64,000 nt of DNA from Streptomyces sp. NRRL F-5727 (GTDB lineage: Bacteria > Actinomycetota > Actinomycetes > Streptomycetales > Streptomycetaceae), in the NCBI RefSeq assembly GCF_000719555.1, contig NZ_JOGX01000020.1, positions 21,586 through 85,585 of the forward strand, read 5' to 3'. The position numbers and the translations under genes were made by a program. This document shows, piece by piece, positions 49,667-57,829 of the stretch. How positions within the stretch are numbered: position 1 is the stretch's first letter; the number at the start of each line of letters is the position of its first letter. The notes under the pieces are model-generated. The model had not been told where the DNA came from. It did no database searches and saw only the letters and a list, made by a program, of their open reading frames with translations.

Positions 49667-51457
49667 GTGACTACCACCGCCACCTCCTCTCATCACCTCT
49701 CTCCCGCCTTCCCCGGCCGTGCTCCCTGGGGCACCGCCAACAAGCTGCGAGCCTGGCAGCAGGGCGCGATGGAGAAGTACATCCAGGAACAGCCCCGTGA
49801 CTTCCTCGCCGTCGCCACCCCCGGCGCCGGCAAGACCACCTTCGCCCTGACCCTCGCGTCCTGGCTGCTGCACCACCACGTCGTGCAGCAGATCACGGTC
49901 GTCGCCCCCACCGAGCACCTGAAGAAGCAGTGGGCGGCCGCCGCCGCGCGGATAGGGATCAAGCTGGACCCGGAGTACAGCGCCGGGCCGCTCAGCAAGG
50001 AGTACGACGGCGTCGCCCTCACCTACGCCGGTGTCGGTGTGCGGCCCATGCTCCACCGCAACCGCTGCGAGCAGCGCAAGACCCTCGTCATCCTCGACGA
50101 GATCCACCACGCCGGTGACTCGAAGTCCTGGGGCGAGGCGTGCCTGGAGGCGTTCGACCCGGCCACCCGCCGGCTCGCCCTCACCGGCACGCCGTTCCGC
50201 TCCGACACCAACCCGATCCCCTTCGTGACGTACGAGGAGGGGAACGACGGCATCCGCCGCTCCTCCGCCGACTACACCTACGGCTACGGGAACGCGCTCG
50301 GCGACGGCGTCGTCCGGCCGGTCATCTTCCTCTCCTACAGCGGCAACATGCGCTGGCGCACCAAGGCCGGCGACGAGATCGCCGCCCGCCTCGGCGAGCC
50401 GATGACCAAGGACGCGGTCTCGCAGGCGTGGCGCACCGCGCTGGACCCGCGCGGCGAGTGGATGCCGAACGTGCTGCGCGCCGCCGACCAGCGCCTCACC
50501 GAGGTGCGGAAGTCCATCCCGGACGCGGGCGGCCTCGTGATCGCCTCCGACCAGGAGTCGGCCCGCGCCTACGCCAAGCTGATCCGCGAGATCACCGGCA
50601 CGAAGGCGACCCTCGTCCTCTCCGACGAGGCCGCCGCCTCGGACCGCATCGACGAGTTCAGCGAGTCCACCGACCGCTGGATGGTCGCCGTCCGCATGGT
50701 GTCCGAGGGCGTCGACGTGCCCCGCCTCGCCGTCGGCGTGTACGCCACCACCATCTCCACCCCGCTGTTCTTCGCGCAGGCCGTCGGCCGCTTCGTGCGA
50801 TCCCGCAGGCGCGGCGAGACCGCGTCCGTGTTCCTTCCCACCATCCCCAGCCTCCTCGGCTTCGCCACCGAGATGGAGGTCGAGCGCGACCACGTGCTCG
50901 ACAAGCCGAAGAAGGAGGGCGAGGAGGACCCGTACGCCGAGTCCGAGAAGGAGCTCGCGGAGGCCGAGAAGCAGCAGGACGAGGACACCGGCGAGCAGGA
51001 CATGCTGCCCTTCGAGGCGCTGGAGTCCGACGCCGTCTTCGACCGCGTCCTCTACAACGCCGCCGAGTTCGGCATGCAGGCCCACCCCGGCAGCGAGGAG
51101 GAGCAGGACTACCTCGGCATCCCCGGCCTCCTCGAACCCGACCAGGTGCAGCTCCTCCTCCAGAAGCGGCAGGCCCGGCAGATCGCGCACAGCCGGAAGC
51201 GGCCGGACAGCGAGGCGGACCTGCTGGAGCTGCCGGCCGAGCGGCGTCCCGTCGTTTCCCACAAGGAGCTGCTCGAACTGCGCAAGCAGCTCAACACCAT
51301 GGTCGGCGCCTACGTCCACCAGAGCGGCAAGCCGCACGGCGTGATCCACACCGAGCTGCGCCGGGTCTGCGGCGGGCCGCCGAGCGCGGAGGCCACCGCC
51401 GGGCAGATCCGCGAGCGGATCAAGAAGGTGCAGGAGTGGGCCACCCGGATGCGGTGA
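49667..51457 (+). CDS. DEAD/DEAH-box helicase (superfamily 2)
   Basis: A 596-residue SF2 helicase. Walker A ATPGAGKTT has Lys56, motif II is DEIH (144-147), motif III is TGTPF, and motif VI is QAVGRFVRSRR. An acidic insertion (about residues 415-450; EGEEDPYAESEKELAEAEKQQDEDTGEQD) separates the helicase core from a C-terminal helical domain (VSHKELLELRKQLNTMVGAY). This architecture is common to actinobacterial helicases resembling the ATPase half of restriction or repair enzymes such as XPB-like proteins. No nuclease partner is nearby. GTG start with CGGAGA upstream. A strong terminator follows. Confidence 0.87.
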   Translation: MTTTATSSHHLSPAFPGRAPWGTANKLRAWQQGAMEKYIQEQPRDFLAVATPGAGKTTFALTLASWLLHHHVVQQITVVAPTEHLKKQWAAAAARIGIKLDPEYSAGPLSKEYDGVALTYAGVGVRPMLHRNRCEQRKTLVILDEIHHAGDSKSWGEACLEAFDPATRRLALTGTPFRSDTNPIPFVTYEEGNDGIRRSSADYTYGYGNALGDGVVRPVIFLSYSGNMRWRTKAGDEIAARLGEPMTKDAVSQAWRTALDPRGEWMPNVLRAADQRLTEVRKSIPDAGGLVIASDQESARAYAKLIREITGTKATLVLSDEAAASDRIDEFSESTDRWMVAVRMVSEGVDVPRLAVGVYATTISTPLFFAQAVGRFVRSRRRGETASVFLPTIPSLLGFATEMEVERDHVLDKPKKEGEEDPYAESEKELAEAEKQQDEDTGEQDMLPFEALESDAVFDRVLYNAAEFGMQAHPGSEEEQDYLGIPGLLEPDQVQLLLQKRQARQIAHSRKRPDSEADLLELPAERRPVVSHKELLELRKQLNTMVGAYVHQSGKPHGVIHTELRRVCGGPPSAEATAGQIRERIKKVQEWATRMR

Positions 51458-51875
51458 CCCGGAGGCTCGACGGACAGGGGAGAGGCCCGTACGACGGCGG
51501 TCGTACGGGCCTCTCCGCCGTTCCGTGCGAAGCGGTACGGCACCGGGGCCGGCCCCCACGGACGGCCATCGGCACCCTCCACGCTACGGGCACGACATAG
51601 CCGCATCTGTCAGCCAAAGTCCCGAGGAGGGCCGACGAAAGTCCTGAACCGTCCGCATCCGGTCGTCCGCGCCCGGATTCTGGACGAGGTCTTCCGCTGA
51701 GCGGAGCGGGTCGCTACTGTCCCGGCACAAAGCAACCGCCCCGTGGCAGCGCCGCCGCGGAGCGCAGCCGGTGTACCCCTTCCTGCCGGCGGCCTCTGAC
51801 GTGCGTCGCCGACGGGACCGGCGCCGCGAACCCCGTGGGAGCCGCCGCCACTCACTTTCCGAAGGAGAGGGCGTC
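51458..51875. other. 418-bp intergenic region upstream of the IclR gene
   Basis: After the helicase terminator no gene is visible. TTCCGC (51692-51697), a 17-bp spacer and TACTGT (51715-51720) form a plausible promoter with a leader of about 150 nt. CCGCTGAGCGG at 51694-51704 is a short palindrome overlapping the -35 and could be an IclR operator. GAAGGAGAG (51861-51869) is the ribosome-binding site. Confidence 0.4.
51481..51514 (+). terminator. helicase terminator hairpin
   Basis: Perfect 15-bp stem (51481-51495 with 51500-51514), loop GGCG, arms beginning AGAGGCCC and ending GGGCCTCT. Confidence 0.85.
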
Positions 51876-52517
51876 GTGACCGCGGAGACCTCCCAGACGC
51901 TCGACAGAGGACTCAGAGTCCTCAAGCTGCTCGCCGACACCGACCACGGCCTGACCGTCACCGAGTTGTCCAACAAACTCGGCGTCAACCGGACCGTGGT
52001 CTACCGTCTGCTCGCCACCCTGGAACAGCACGCCCTCGTCCGCCGCGACCTCGGCGGCCGGGCCCGTGTCGGCCTCGGCGTGCTGCGCCTCGGCCGCCAG
52101 GTCCACCCGCTGGTGCGGGAGGCGGCCCTGCCCGCGCTGCGCTCGCTCGCCGAGGACATCGGCGCGACCGCGCACCTGACGCTCGTCGACGGGGCGGAGG
52201 CGCTCGCCGTCGCCGTCGTCGAGCCCACCTGGACCGACTACCACGTGGCCTACCGGGCCGGCTTCCGCCACCCGCTGGACCGGGGCGCGGCCGGCCGGGC
52301 GATCCTCGCCGCCCGCCAGGGCACCCTGATCGACCCCGGCTTCACCCTCACCCACGGCGAGCTGGAGGCCGGGGCGAGCGGGGCGGCGGCGCCGCTGGTC
52401 GGGATCACCGGCATAGAGGGCAGCGTCGGCGTGGTCATGCTGGCGGACGCCGTGCCGGAGCGCGTCGGCCCCCGTGTCGTGGACGCCGCCCGCGAGGTCG
52501 CCGACGCCCTGCGGTAG
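51876..52517 (+). CDS. IclR-family transcriptional regulator
   Basis: A 213-residue regulator. The winged HTH occupies residues ~8-65 (LTVTELSNKLGVNRTVVYRLL). The IclR effector domain follows but is shorter than usual (~250 total), with the segment GFRHPLDRGAAGRAILAARQG present and some ligand-loop sequence absent. GTG 51876 follows a strong GAAGGAGAG. It converges with the ArsR-like gene. No adjacent metabolic gene shows its target. Confidence 0.87.
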   Translation: MTAETSQTLDRGLRVLKLLADTDHGLTVTELSNKLGVNRTVVYRLLATLEQHALVRRDLGGRARVGLGVLRLGRQVHPLVREAALPALRSLAEDIGATAHLTLVDGAEALAVAVVEPTWTDYHVAYRAGFRHPLDRGAAGRAILAARQGTLIDPGFTLTHGELEAGASGAAAPLVGITGIEGSVGVVMLADAVPERVGPRVVDAAREVADALR

Positions 52518-52562
52518 CCGTCCCGCGCCCACCGGCTCCGTCCACCGCGGCGGCCGCGGCCC

Positions 52563-53561
52563 TCACCGGCGGAGCAGCAGCTCCGCCGTCGCCGTGCGGC
52601 TGTGGTGGACCGAGCGGCCCGTGCGGGCCGTGGCCAGGAGGCCCGCCGCGCGGAGGGCCGCGGTGTGGGCCGAGACCGTGGCCGCCGACACCCCGAGGGC
52701 CCTGGCCAGTTCGGTCGTCGTCCGGGGGGCGGGCAGGGCGCGCAGCAGCGCGGCCCGCGTCGGGCCCAGGACGCCCGCCAGCGGCTCCCCGGGCCGGTCG
52801 GCGCCCCCGTCCGGTACGGGAGGCAGCCCCGGCCCCGCCGGGTACGCGACGACCACCGGCCGCCCCGGCCGGTCCTGCACCAGCGGCCCGCCCCGCCAGT
52901 GGAACGTCGGCGCCAGCACCAGCCCCCGCCCCCGGAGACGTACGTCCCGGACCGCCACCCCCGCCCCGGCGCCTCCCGCCCCGGCCGCCCCCGCCCCCGC
53001 CGGCCACGTCCACACCCCGCCCTCGAAGGCCGAGCCCGGCGCCAGGGCCGTCAGCGCCGCCCCGAGCCCGCCCTCCGCCAGCGCCACCGCGTGCCGGGCG
53101 AACTCCTCCCGGTGCAGGTCCTGCACCTGCCCCCACACCGGCGCCAGGACCGCCCCGTACGCCGCCCGCTGAGCGGCGGCGAGCGTCCGCCAGCCCTCCG
53201 CCCCGCCGGCGTGCAGGGCCCTGATCCACGCCGGAGCCGGGCCGCGCCCGGCGTACACCCGCTCCAGTTCGGACCGTACGAGCTCCGGGGCCGCCGCCCG
53301 GATCTCCGCGAAGCCCTCCTCCCGGGTCCCGCCCCGCACGTCGAGGAACACGGGGGGCGAGCCGCCCGGCACCAGATCGGCCAGCGGCGCCGCGGCCGCC
53401 GGCAGGGCCCGCAAGGTCCTGGCCCGCCACCGCCCGAAGAGAAGCCCCTCGTGGGGGGCGCCGAGCATCAGCAGCGCCGCGTGCAGCTCCGGCACCGGCG
53501 CCGGGCGCGGCGCGCACCGCACCCGCGCCAGGTCCTCCACCGTGAAATGGACCCGCAGCAC
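52563..53561 (-). CDS. ArsR-like winged-helix regulator with N-terminal domain
   Basis: A 332-residue protein. The last ~80 residues form a winged HTH (GPTRAALLRALPAPRTTTEL then ARALGVSAATVSAHTAALRA) of the ArsR type, and the first ~240 form a domain of unknown function beginning MLRVHFTVEDLARVRCAPRP. This whole arrangement occurs widely in Streptomyces, where the N-terminal domain probably senses a ligand. Residues 180-200 are an Ala/Gly run. ATG 53561 is the natural start. It diverges from the esterase gene 104 bp away, which may be its target. Confidence 0.82.
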   Translation of the reverse strand: MLRVHFTVEDLARVRCAPRPAPVPELHAALLMLGAPHEGLLFGRWRARTLRALPAAAAPLADLVPGGSPPVFLDVRGGTREEGFAEIRAAAPELVRSELERVYAGRGPAPAWIRALHAGGAEGWRTLAAAQRAAYGAVLAPVWGQVQDLHREEFARHAVALAEGGLGAALTALAPGSAFEGGVWTWPAGAGAAGAGGAGAGVAVRDVRLRGRGLVLAPTFHWRGGPLVQDRPGRPVVVAYPAGPGLPPVPDGGADRPGEPLAGVLGPTRAALLRALPAPRTTTELARALGVSAATVSAHTAALRAAGLLATARTGRSVHHSRTATAELLLRR

Positions 53562-53652
53562 GTCCCCCGCCCCTCTCCGCCGTCCGTCCCGCGCCCCGTG
53601 GCCGGCCTTTCGGGTACGGCCTCAAGGCTCGGCCCGGCGCGGCCCCGGGCTC

Positions 53653-53658
53653 CAGGAT
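53653..53658 (+). promoter_or_regulatory. -10 element for leaderless esterase mRNA
   Basis: CAGGAT followed by exactly 7 nt and ATG 53666; no ribosome-binding site. It favours 53666 over the in-frame ATG at 53657, which lies inside the hexamer. Confidence 0.42.
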
Positions 53659-53665
53659 GCCGGGC

Positions 53666-54772
53666 ATGAACCCTCTCTCCCGCCGCACCCTGGTCAGGAC
53701 CGCGCTGCTCGGCGGCGCCTCCGCCGCCCTCACCGCCCTCACCGCCGGCACCGGCCCGGCCGCCCGGGCCGCCGCCCCGTTCGTCCCGGTGCTCCCCGCG
53801 CCCACCGGCCCGCACCCCGTCGGCGTCGTCCGGCACACCTTCACCGACCGGGACCGCACCGACCCGTGGGACCCCGCGCTCGGCGCCCGGCAGGTCGTGG
53901 TCAGCGCCGTCTACCCGGCCCGGACCGTCGCCGGACTCCCGCGCGCCCCGCAGCTCACCCCCGCCGAGGCGCCCGTCTTCGGGACGCTCGCGCCGCTCGT
54001 CCGGGGGCTGCCGGCGGCAGGCGTCGACTGGGCCGGGACGCTGACCCACGCGCACTCCGGGGCCCCGCCGCTGCCCGGGCGCAGGCCCGTCGTGCTGTAC
54101 ACGCCCGGTGGCGGCGACGCCCGCACCCTCGGCAGCGGGCTCGCCGAGGAGCTGGCCAGCCACGGCGCGGTCGTCGTCCTCGTCGACCACCCCGGCGAGG
54201 CGAGCCAGGTGGAGCTGCCCGACGGGTCGGTCCGGGAGACCGTCCTGTTCGGGCCGCCGGACCCGGTGACCTTCCGCACCATGGTGGACACCCGCGTCGC
54301 CGACCTCCGGCTCGTCCTCGACCGGTTCGGCGAACTGCCGCTCGGCACCGGGCCCGACCCGCGCCGCACCGGGATCTGCGGCCACTCCGCGGGCGGCACC
54401 GCCGCCGCGCTGCTCGCCGCCCGCGACCCGAGGATCCGGGCCGTCGCCGACCTGGAGGGCTATCTCGACCTGGAGCCCTGGCCGGGCCACCGCCCGCTGC
54501 TCCTGATGGCCACCGACGGCTTCGAGGGCGCCGAGCGGATCGCCCGCTCCTGGGCGGGCCTGCGGGCCAGCCGCCGTACCCTGCGCGCCGCGAACCACTG
54601 GGTCTTCACCGACCACGCCGCCGTCGTTCCCCAGCTGCACGCCGCCGGGCTCGTCACGGACGCGGTACGGGACGGGCTCGTCGGCCCGGGCGACGCGGCG
54701 GCGGCCTTCGCGGCCGTCCGCCGGGAGCTGCGCGCCTTCTTCGGCGGGGCCCTGGGCGGGACCTGCCGCTGA
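53666..54772 (+). CDS. exported alpha/beta-hydrolase (PAF acetylhydrolase-like)
   Basis: A 368-residue enzyme. A Tat-type signal peptide (SRRTLVRTALLGGASAALTA) indicates export in folded form. The nucleophile is Ser241 in GHSAGG, and a late His in NHWVFTDHAAV could be the catalytic histidine. Phrases VVLYTPGGG and VVVLVDHPGEASQVELPDG, and the family's RTMVDTRVADLRLVLD, resemble platelet-activating-factor acetylhydrolase-like esterases. These hydrolyse short ester or lipid acyl bonds; the natural substrate is unknown. It diverges from an ArsR-like regulator. Confidence 0.84.
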   Translation: MNPLSRRTLVRTALLGGASAALTALTAGTGPAARAAAPFVPVLPAPTGPHPVGVVRHTFTDRDRTDPWDPALGARQVVVSAVYPARTVAGLPRAPQLTPAEAPVFGTLAPLVRGLPAAGVDWAGTLTHAHSGAPPLPGRRPVVLYTPGGGDARTLGSGLAEELASHGAVVVLVDHPGEASQVELPDGSVRETVLFGPPDPVTFRTMVDTRVADLRLVLDRFGELPLGTGPDPRRTGICGHSAGGTAAALLAARDPRIRAVADLEGYLDLEPWPGHRPLLLMATDGFEGAERIARSWAGLRASRRTLRAANHWVFTDHAAVVPQLHAAGLVTDAVRDGLVGPGDAAAAFAAVRRELRAFFGGALGGTCR

Positions 54773-54817
54773 CCGGCCGCTGACCGGTCGCTGACCCGGC
54801 CCGGATCCGGGGCCCAG

Positions 54818-54823
54818 TAGATT
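54818..54823 (+). promoter_or_regulatory. -10 element for leaderless YlbL-like mRNA
   Basis: TAGATT followed by 6 nt and GTG 54830, with no ribosome-binding site. Confidence 0.5.
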
Positions 54824-54829
54824 GGACGC

Positions 54830-55633
54830 GTGCTCTCGCGTCTCTCCCGTATGCCCCGGTCCCGTGTGCTCGCCGCGTGCGCCGTGCCCGTCGTGGCGCT
54901 GGTCGCCGTGGCCGGGCTCGCGCCGCTGCCGTTCGCCATCGCCCAGCCCGGGACCACCGCCGACGTCCTCGGGAAGGACAAGGGCCGGGAGGTCATCACG
55001 ATCACCGGCGCCCCGGTCCGCCCCACCACCGGCCAGCTGCGGATGACGACGATCCTCGCCACCGGCCCCGGCACCGACGTGGACCTCGCCGAGGTGGCCG
55101 ACGCCTGGTTCCGCACCGACCGGGCGGTGCTGCCGCACGACTCCGTCTACCCGCCGGGGAAGTCCGACGCCGAGATCGAGCGGCGGAACCTCGGGCAGAT
55201 GAAGGAGTCCCAGGACGCGGCCGCCGTCGCCGCCCTGAACTACCTGAAGCTGGACCCGGCCGAGGTGAAGGTCGAGCTGCACCTCGCCGACGTCGGCGGC
55301 CCCAGCGCCGGACTGCTCTTCGCCCTCGGGGTGGTCGACAAGCTCGACGGGAACGGCGACGGCGGCGACCTCACCGGCGGCAGGACCGTCGCCGGTACGG
55401 GCACGATCGCGCCGGACGGGAAGGTCGGCGCGGTCGGCGGCGTCTCCCTCAAGACCCAGGCGGCCGCCCGCGACGGCGCCACCGTCTTCCTCGTGCCGAA
55501 GGACGAGTGCTCGGACGCGGAGGCCGAACTCCCGGACGGGATGCGGCTCGTGCCCGTCTCCACCCTCAGCGACGCGGTGACGTCCCTGCGGGACCTCGGA
55601 CAGGGGCGGGAGTCGAAGGTTCCGAGCTGCTGA
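54830..55633 (+). CDS. Lon-like (S16) membrane-anchored serine protease, YlbL type
   Basis: A 267-residue protein with an N-terminal signal anchor (about residues 12-36) and an outer C-terminal Lon-type protease domain. The catalytic dyad is Ser159 (GGPSAGLLFAL) and Lys208 (GGVSLKTQAA). YlbL proteins of Firmicutes have a PDZ domain between anchor and protease and are ~340 residues; no PDZ is obvious here, so it is a short form. Bacillus YlbL helps degrade the division inhibitor YneA after DNA damage. Whether that holds here is unknown. The last 68 nt of the gene overlap the end of the opposing MFS gene. Confidence 0.86.
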   Translation: MLSRLSRMPRSRVLAACAVPVVALVAVAGLAPLPFAIAQPGTTADVLGKDKGREVITITGAPVRPTTGQLRMTTILATGPGTDVDLAEVADAWFRTDRAVLPHDSVYPPGKSDAEIERRNLGQMKESQDAAAVAALNYLKLDPAEVKVELHLADVGGPSAGLLFALGVVDKLDGNGDGGDLTGGRTVAGTGTIAPDGKVGAVGGVSLKTQAAARDGATVFLVPKDECSDAEAELPDGMRLVPVSTLSDAVTSLRDLGQGRESKVPSC

Positions 55634-56876
55634 CGGAGACCTTGTCCATGCCGCGCCAGGCGGGGAAGACCGCCGGCGCGAGCGTCACCAGGAAGTAGAG
55701 CGCGCCGACGCCCAGCAGCGTGCCCGTCAGCCCCGCCCGCTCCACGACCAGACCGGTGACCAGACCGCCCAGCGGGGTCGCCATCAGGACCCCCGCCGTG
55801 CTGGCCCCCGCCACCCGGCTGCGCAGCTCCTCCGGCACCCGCTCGTACATCACGGTCCCCAGGATCGGATTGAGCACCCCCGCGCCGAGCCCCGCCGCCA
55901 CCGCCGCCACCAGCAGCGGCACCACCGTCTCCGTCGTCGCCGCCACCACGAACATCGGGGCGCCCGCCGCGAGGAAGCCCACCGTGAAGACCCCACGGCG
56001 GCGGAAACGGTGCCCCACGGCGCCGTAGAGCAGCGCCCCGGCGAGCGCGCACCCCGCGAAGACGGCGACCAGCAGACCCTGCGTCGCGGGCCCGCCCAGG
56101 TGCTCCCGGGCGTGCAGCGGCAGCAGGACCGAACTCCAGCTCAGCGAGAGCCCGTTGGTGATCATGACCATCAGCATGATGCCGAGCATCAGCCGGTCGC
56201 CGAACAGGTACGCGTACCCCTCGCGGAGGTCCGCGCGGTAGCGCGCCGGGGAGAGCGGCGGCCCGTCACGCCGCGGCGCGGCGGCGGCGACCCGGCGCAG
56301 CCCGACGGCGGTCAGCACGGCGGAGGTGCCGAACGTGACCGCGTCCAGCAGCAGCACGCTGTCCGCGCCGACCACCGCGACCAGCACGCCCCCGAGCGCG
56401 GCCCCGCCCATCCGCGCCCCGCGGTTGACCGCGTCGAACAGGCTCGTGGCCCGGGCCAGCGGGGTCCCGGCGCGCGCGGCGAGGTCCGGCACCATGACGT
56501 ACCGGGCGGTCTCGCCGGGGGCGTGGAACAGGCCGCTGACGCCCATCAGCACGCACAGCAGCCCGTACGAGAGCAGCCCGGTGTGGTGCAGCAGCGGGAT
56601 CGCGGCGAGCGCGACCGCGCAGACCAGATCCGACGCGATGGCCACCCGGCGGCGGCCGATCCGGTCGACGACCGGCCCGCCGGCGACGGCGGAGAGGACG
56701 ACGGGCAGGGCGGCGCAGAAGGCGACGAAGCCGGCCTTGCCGGGGGAGCCGGTGGTCTCCAGGGCGAACCAGGGGACGCCGATGAGGGTGAGTGAGTTGC
56801 CGGCGATGGAGATGGCGTTGGCGGTCAGGACGGTGAGCAGGGGTTTCCGGTCGTGCCGTTCGGTCGCGTTCTTCAC
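55566..56876 (-). CDS. MFS transporter
   Basis: A 436-residue transporter with about twelve membrane segments and motif A variant GGPVVDRIGRRRVAIASD. It belongs to the MFS_3/enterobactin-exporter-like branch common in actinobacteria. GTG 56876 gives MKNATERHDRKPLLTVL, with GGGGGA upstream; the frame upstream to 57020 is low-complexity. The Ser/Pro-rich C-terminal tail is encoded in the 68-bp overlap with the YlbL-like gene. The ArsR gene to the right, on the same strand, may control it. Confidence 0.85.
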   Translation of the reverse strand: MKNATERHDRKPLLTVLTANAISIAGNSLTLIGVPWFALETTGSPGKAGFVAFCAALPVVLSAVAGGPVVDRIGRRRVAIASDLVCAVALAAIPLLHHTGLLSYGLLCVLMGVSGLFHAPGETARYVMVPDLAARAGTPLARATSLFDAVNRGARMGGAALGGVLVAVVGADSVLLLDAVTFGTSAVLTAVGLRRVAAAAPRRDGPPLSPARYRADLREGYAYLFGDRLMLGIMLMVMITNGLSLSWSSVLLPLHAREHLGGPATQGLLVAVFAGCALAGALLYGAVGHRFRRRGVFTVGFLAAGAPMFVVAATTETVVPLLVAAVAAGLGAGVLNPILGTVMYERVPEELRSRVAGASTAGVLMATPLGGLVTGLVVERAGLTGTLLGVGALYFLVTLAPAVFPAWRGMDKVSVSSSEPSTPAPVRGPAGTSPRR

Positions 56877-56965
56877 TTGTGGTCCCCCGTGGGTGGTCGG
56901 GTGGGCGGTGCGGGTGCGGGTGCGGGTGCGGCGTGGGGTGCGGGGGGCCGCGGCGCGGGGCGTCT

Positions 56966-57131
56966 CCCCCACCCCGCCCCTTCCCGTAACCGGGGCTCCG
57001 CCCCGGACCCCGGTCCTCAAACGCCGGGCGGGCTGAAAACAGCCCGCCCGGCGAAATCCAGCCTCGCCGGCGCGTGAGGCGCGGGGGTCCGGGGGCGGAG
57101 CCCCCGGTTACGGGAAGGGGCGGGGTGGGGG
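56966..57131. repeat. long nested inverted-repeat element
   Basis: Outer arms of 46 bp (56966-57011) and ~48 bp (57083-57131) are complementary except for extra G residues. Inside, a perfect 14-bp stem (57022-57035 with 57040-57053) has an AAAA loop. The phrases (CCGTAACCGGGGCTCC; CCGGGCGGGCTG; GGGTCCGGGGGCGGAG) are ones I recall repeatedly in Streptomyces intergenic DNA, so this is probably a member of a dispersed palindromic family. It would also act as a terminator. Confidence 0.8.
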
Positions 57132-57157
57132 AAGGCCCCGCGTGGCGGCCCCCGCCG

Positions 57158-57751
57158 TCACGCCTCGCGCTGCGGGAACGCGTGCAGGTGGAGCCGTACG
57201 CGCGCGGCGTCCGGCGCCTCGGGCGCGTTCCGGTACTCGTCGATCAGCGCGTGCAGCCGTCCGCCGAGTTCGCGCGCGGCGGCGGGCGACAGGCGCAGGG
57301 TGAAGTCGCTCATGTCGGAGGCGCCGGTCCAGTCGGGCCATTCGTGGCGGGTGGCGAGCCAGGTCGACAGTTCCTGGGTGTGGTTGGTCGCGATCTCGTG
57401 GAGGAGCAGGTCGGCGGCGCCCCGTACCTCGGGGTCGGCGTTCCGGTCCAGGGACTCGTCCCAGCGGATGCCCTGCTGGGCGGCCTTCCACCACCGCTCC
57501 CGCCCCTTCCCGAGGCTGGGGTCGTCCTTGACGAAGCCGTGGGCGGCGAGCTGGCGCAGGTGGTAGCTGGTGGCTCCGCTGGATTCGCCGAGGCGTTCGG
57601 CGAGCTGGGAGGCGGTGGCCGGCCCCTGGTGGCGCAGGGACCGGAGGAGCTGCATGCGGAGGGGGTGGGCGAGGCCGCGCAGGGAGCGCGGGTCGAGCAC
57701 GCGGGTCTCGTGCTCCTCGGGGGCCTTCGGGGCCTTCTCGGGCTCGGGCAT
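57158..57751 (-). CDS. ArsR-type winged-helix transcriptional regulator
   Basis: A 197-residue regulator. The winged HTH (residues ~18-85) includes LRGLAHPLRMQLLRSLRHQG, GPATASQLAERLGESSGATS and YHLRQLAAHGFV. The C-terminal ~100 residues (WWKAAQQGIRWDES, LPAAARELGGRLHALIDEYR) are the second domain seen in Streptomyces HTH_20 regulators. ATG 57751 gives MPEPEKAPKAP. The frame extends upstream through a 50-bp palindrome that is better read as its operator. Targets are probably itself and the MFS gene downstream on the same strand. Confidence 0.86.
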   Translation of the reverse strand: MPEPEKAPKAPEEHETRVLDPRSLRGLAHPLRMQLLRSLRHQGPATASQLAERLGESSGATSYHLRQLAAHGFVKDDPSLGKGRERWWKAAQQGIRWDESLDRNADPEVRGAADLLLHEIATNHTQELSTWLATRHEWPDWTGASDMSDFTLRLSPAAARELGGRLHALIDEYRNAPEAPDAARVRLHLHAFPQREA

Positions 57752-57765
57752 GCGCTGAGCGTAGG

Positions 57766-57815
57766 CATGCAAAGAAGACGTTGCAAGGGTTTCTTTGCAA
57801 CGTCTTCTTTGCATG
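57766..57815. promoter_or_regulatory. 21-bp perfect palindrome, double ArsR-type operator or terminator
   Basis: Perfectly complementary 21-bp arms (57766-57786 and 57795-57815) with an 8-bp spacer GGGTTTCT. Each arm contains the dyad TGCAA-N8-TTGCA, so there are two 18-bp sites (57768-57785 and 57796-57813). G+C is about 43%, far below the window. It ends 15 bp upstream of the ArsR start and begins 15 bp after the Lrp stop on the same strand. Confidence 0.85.
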
Positions 57816-57829
57816 TCACCTCCGGGTGG

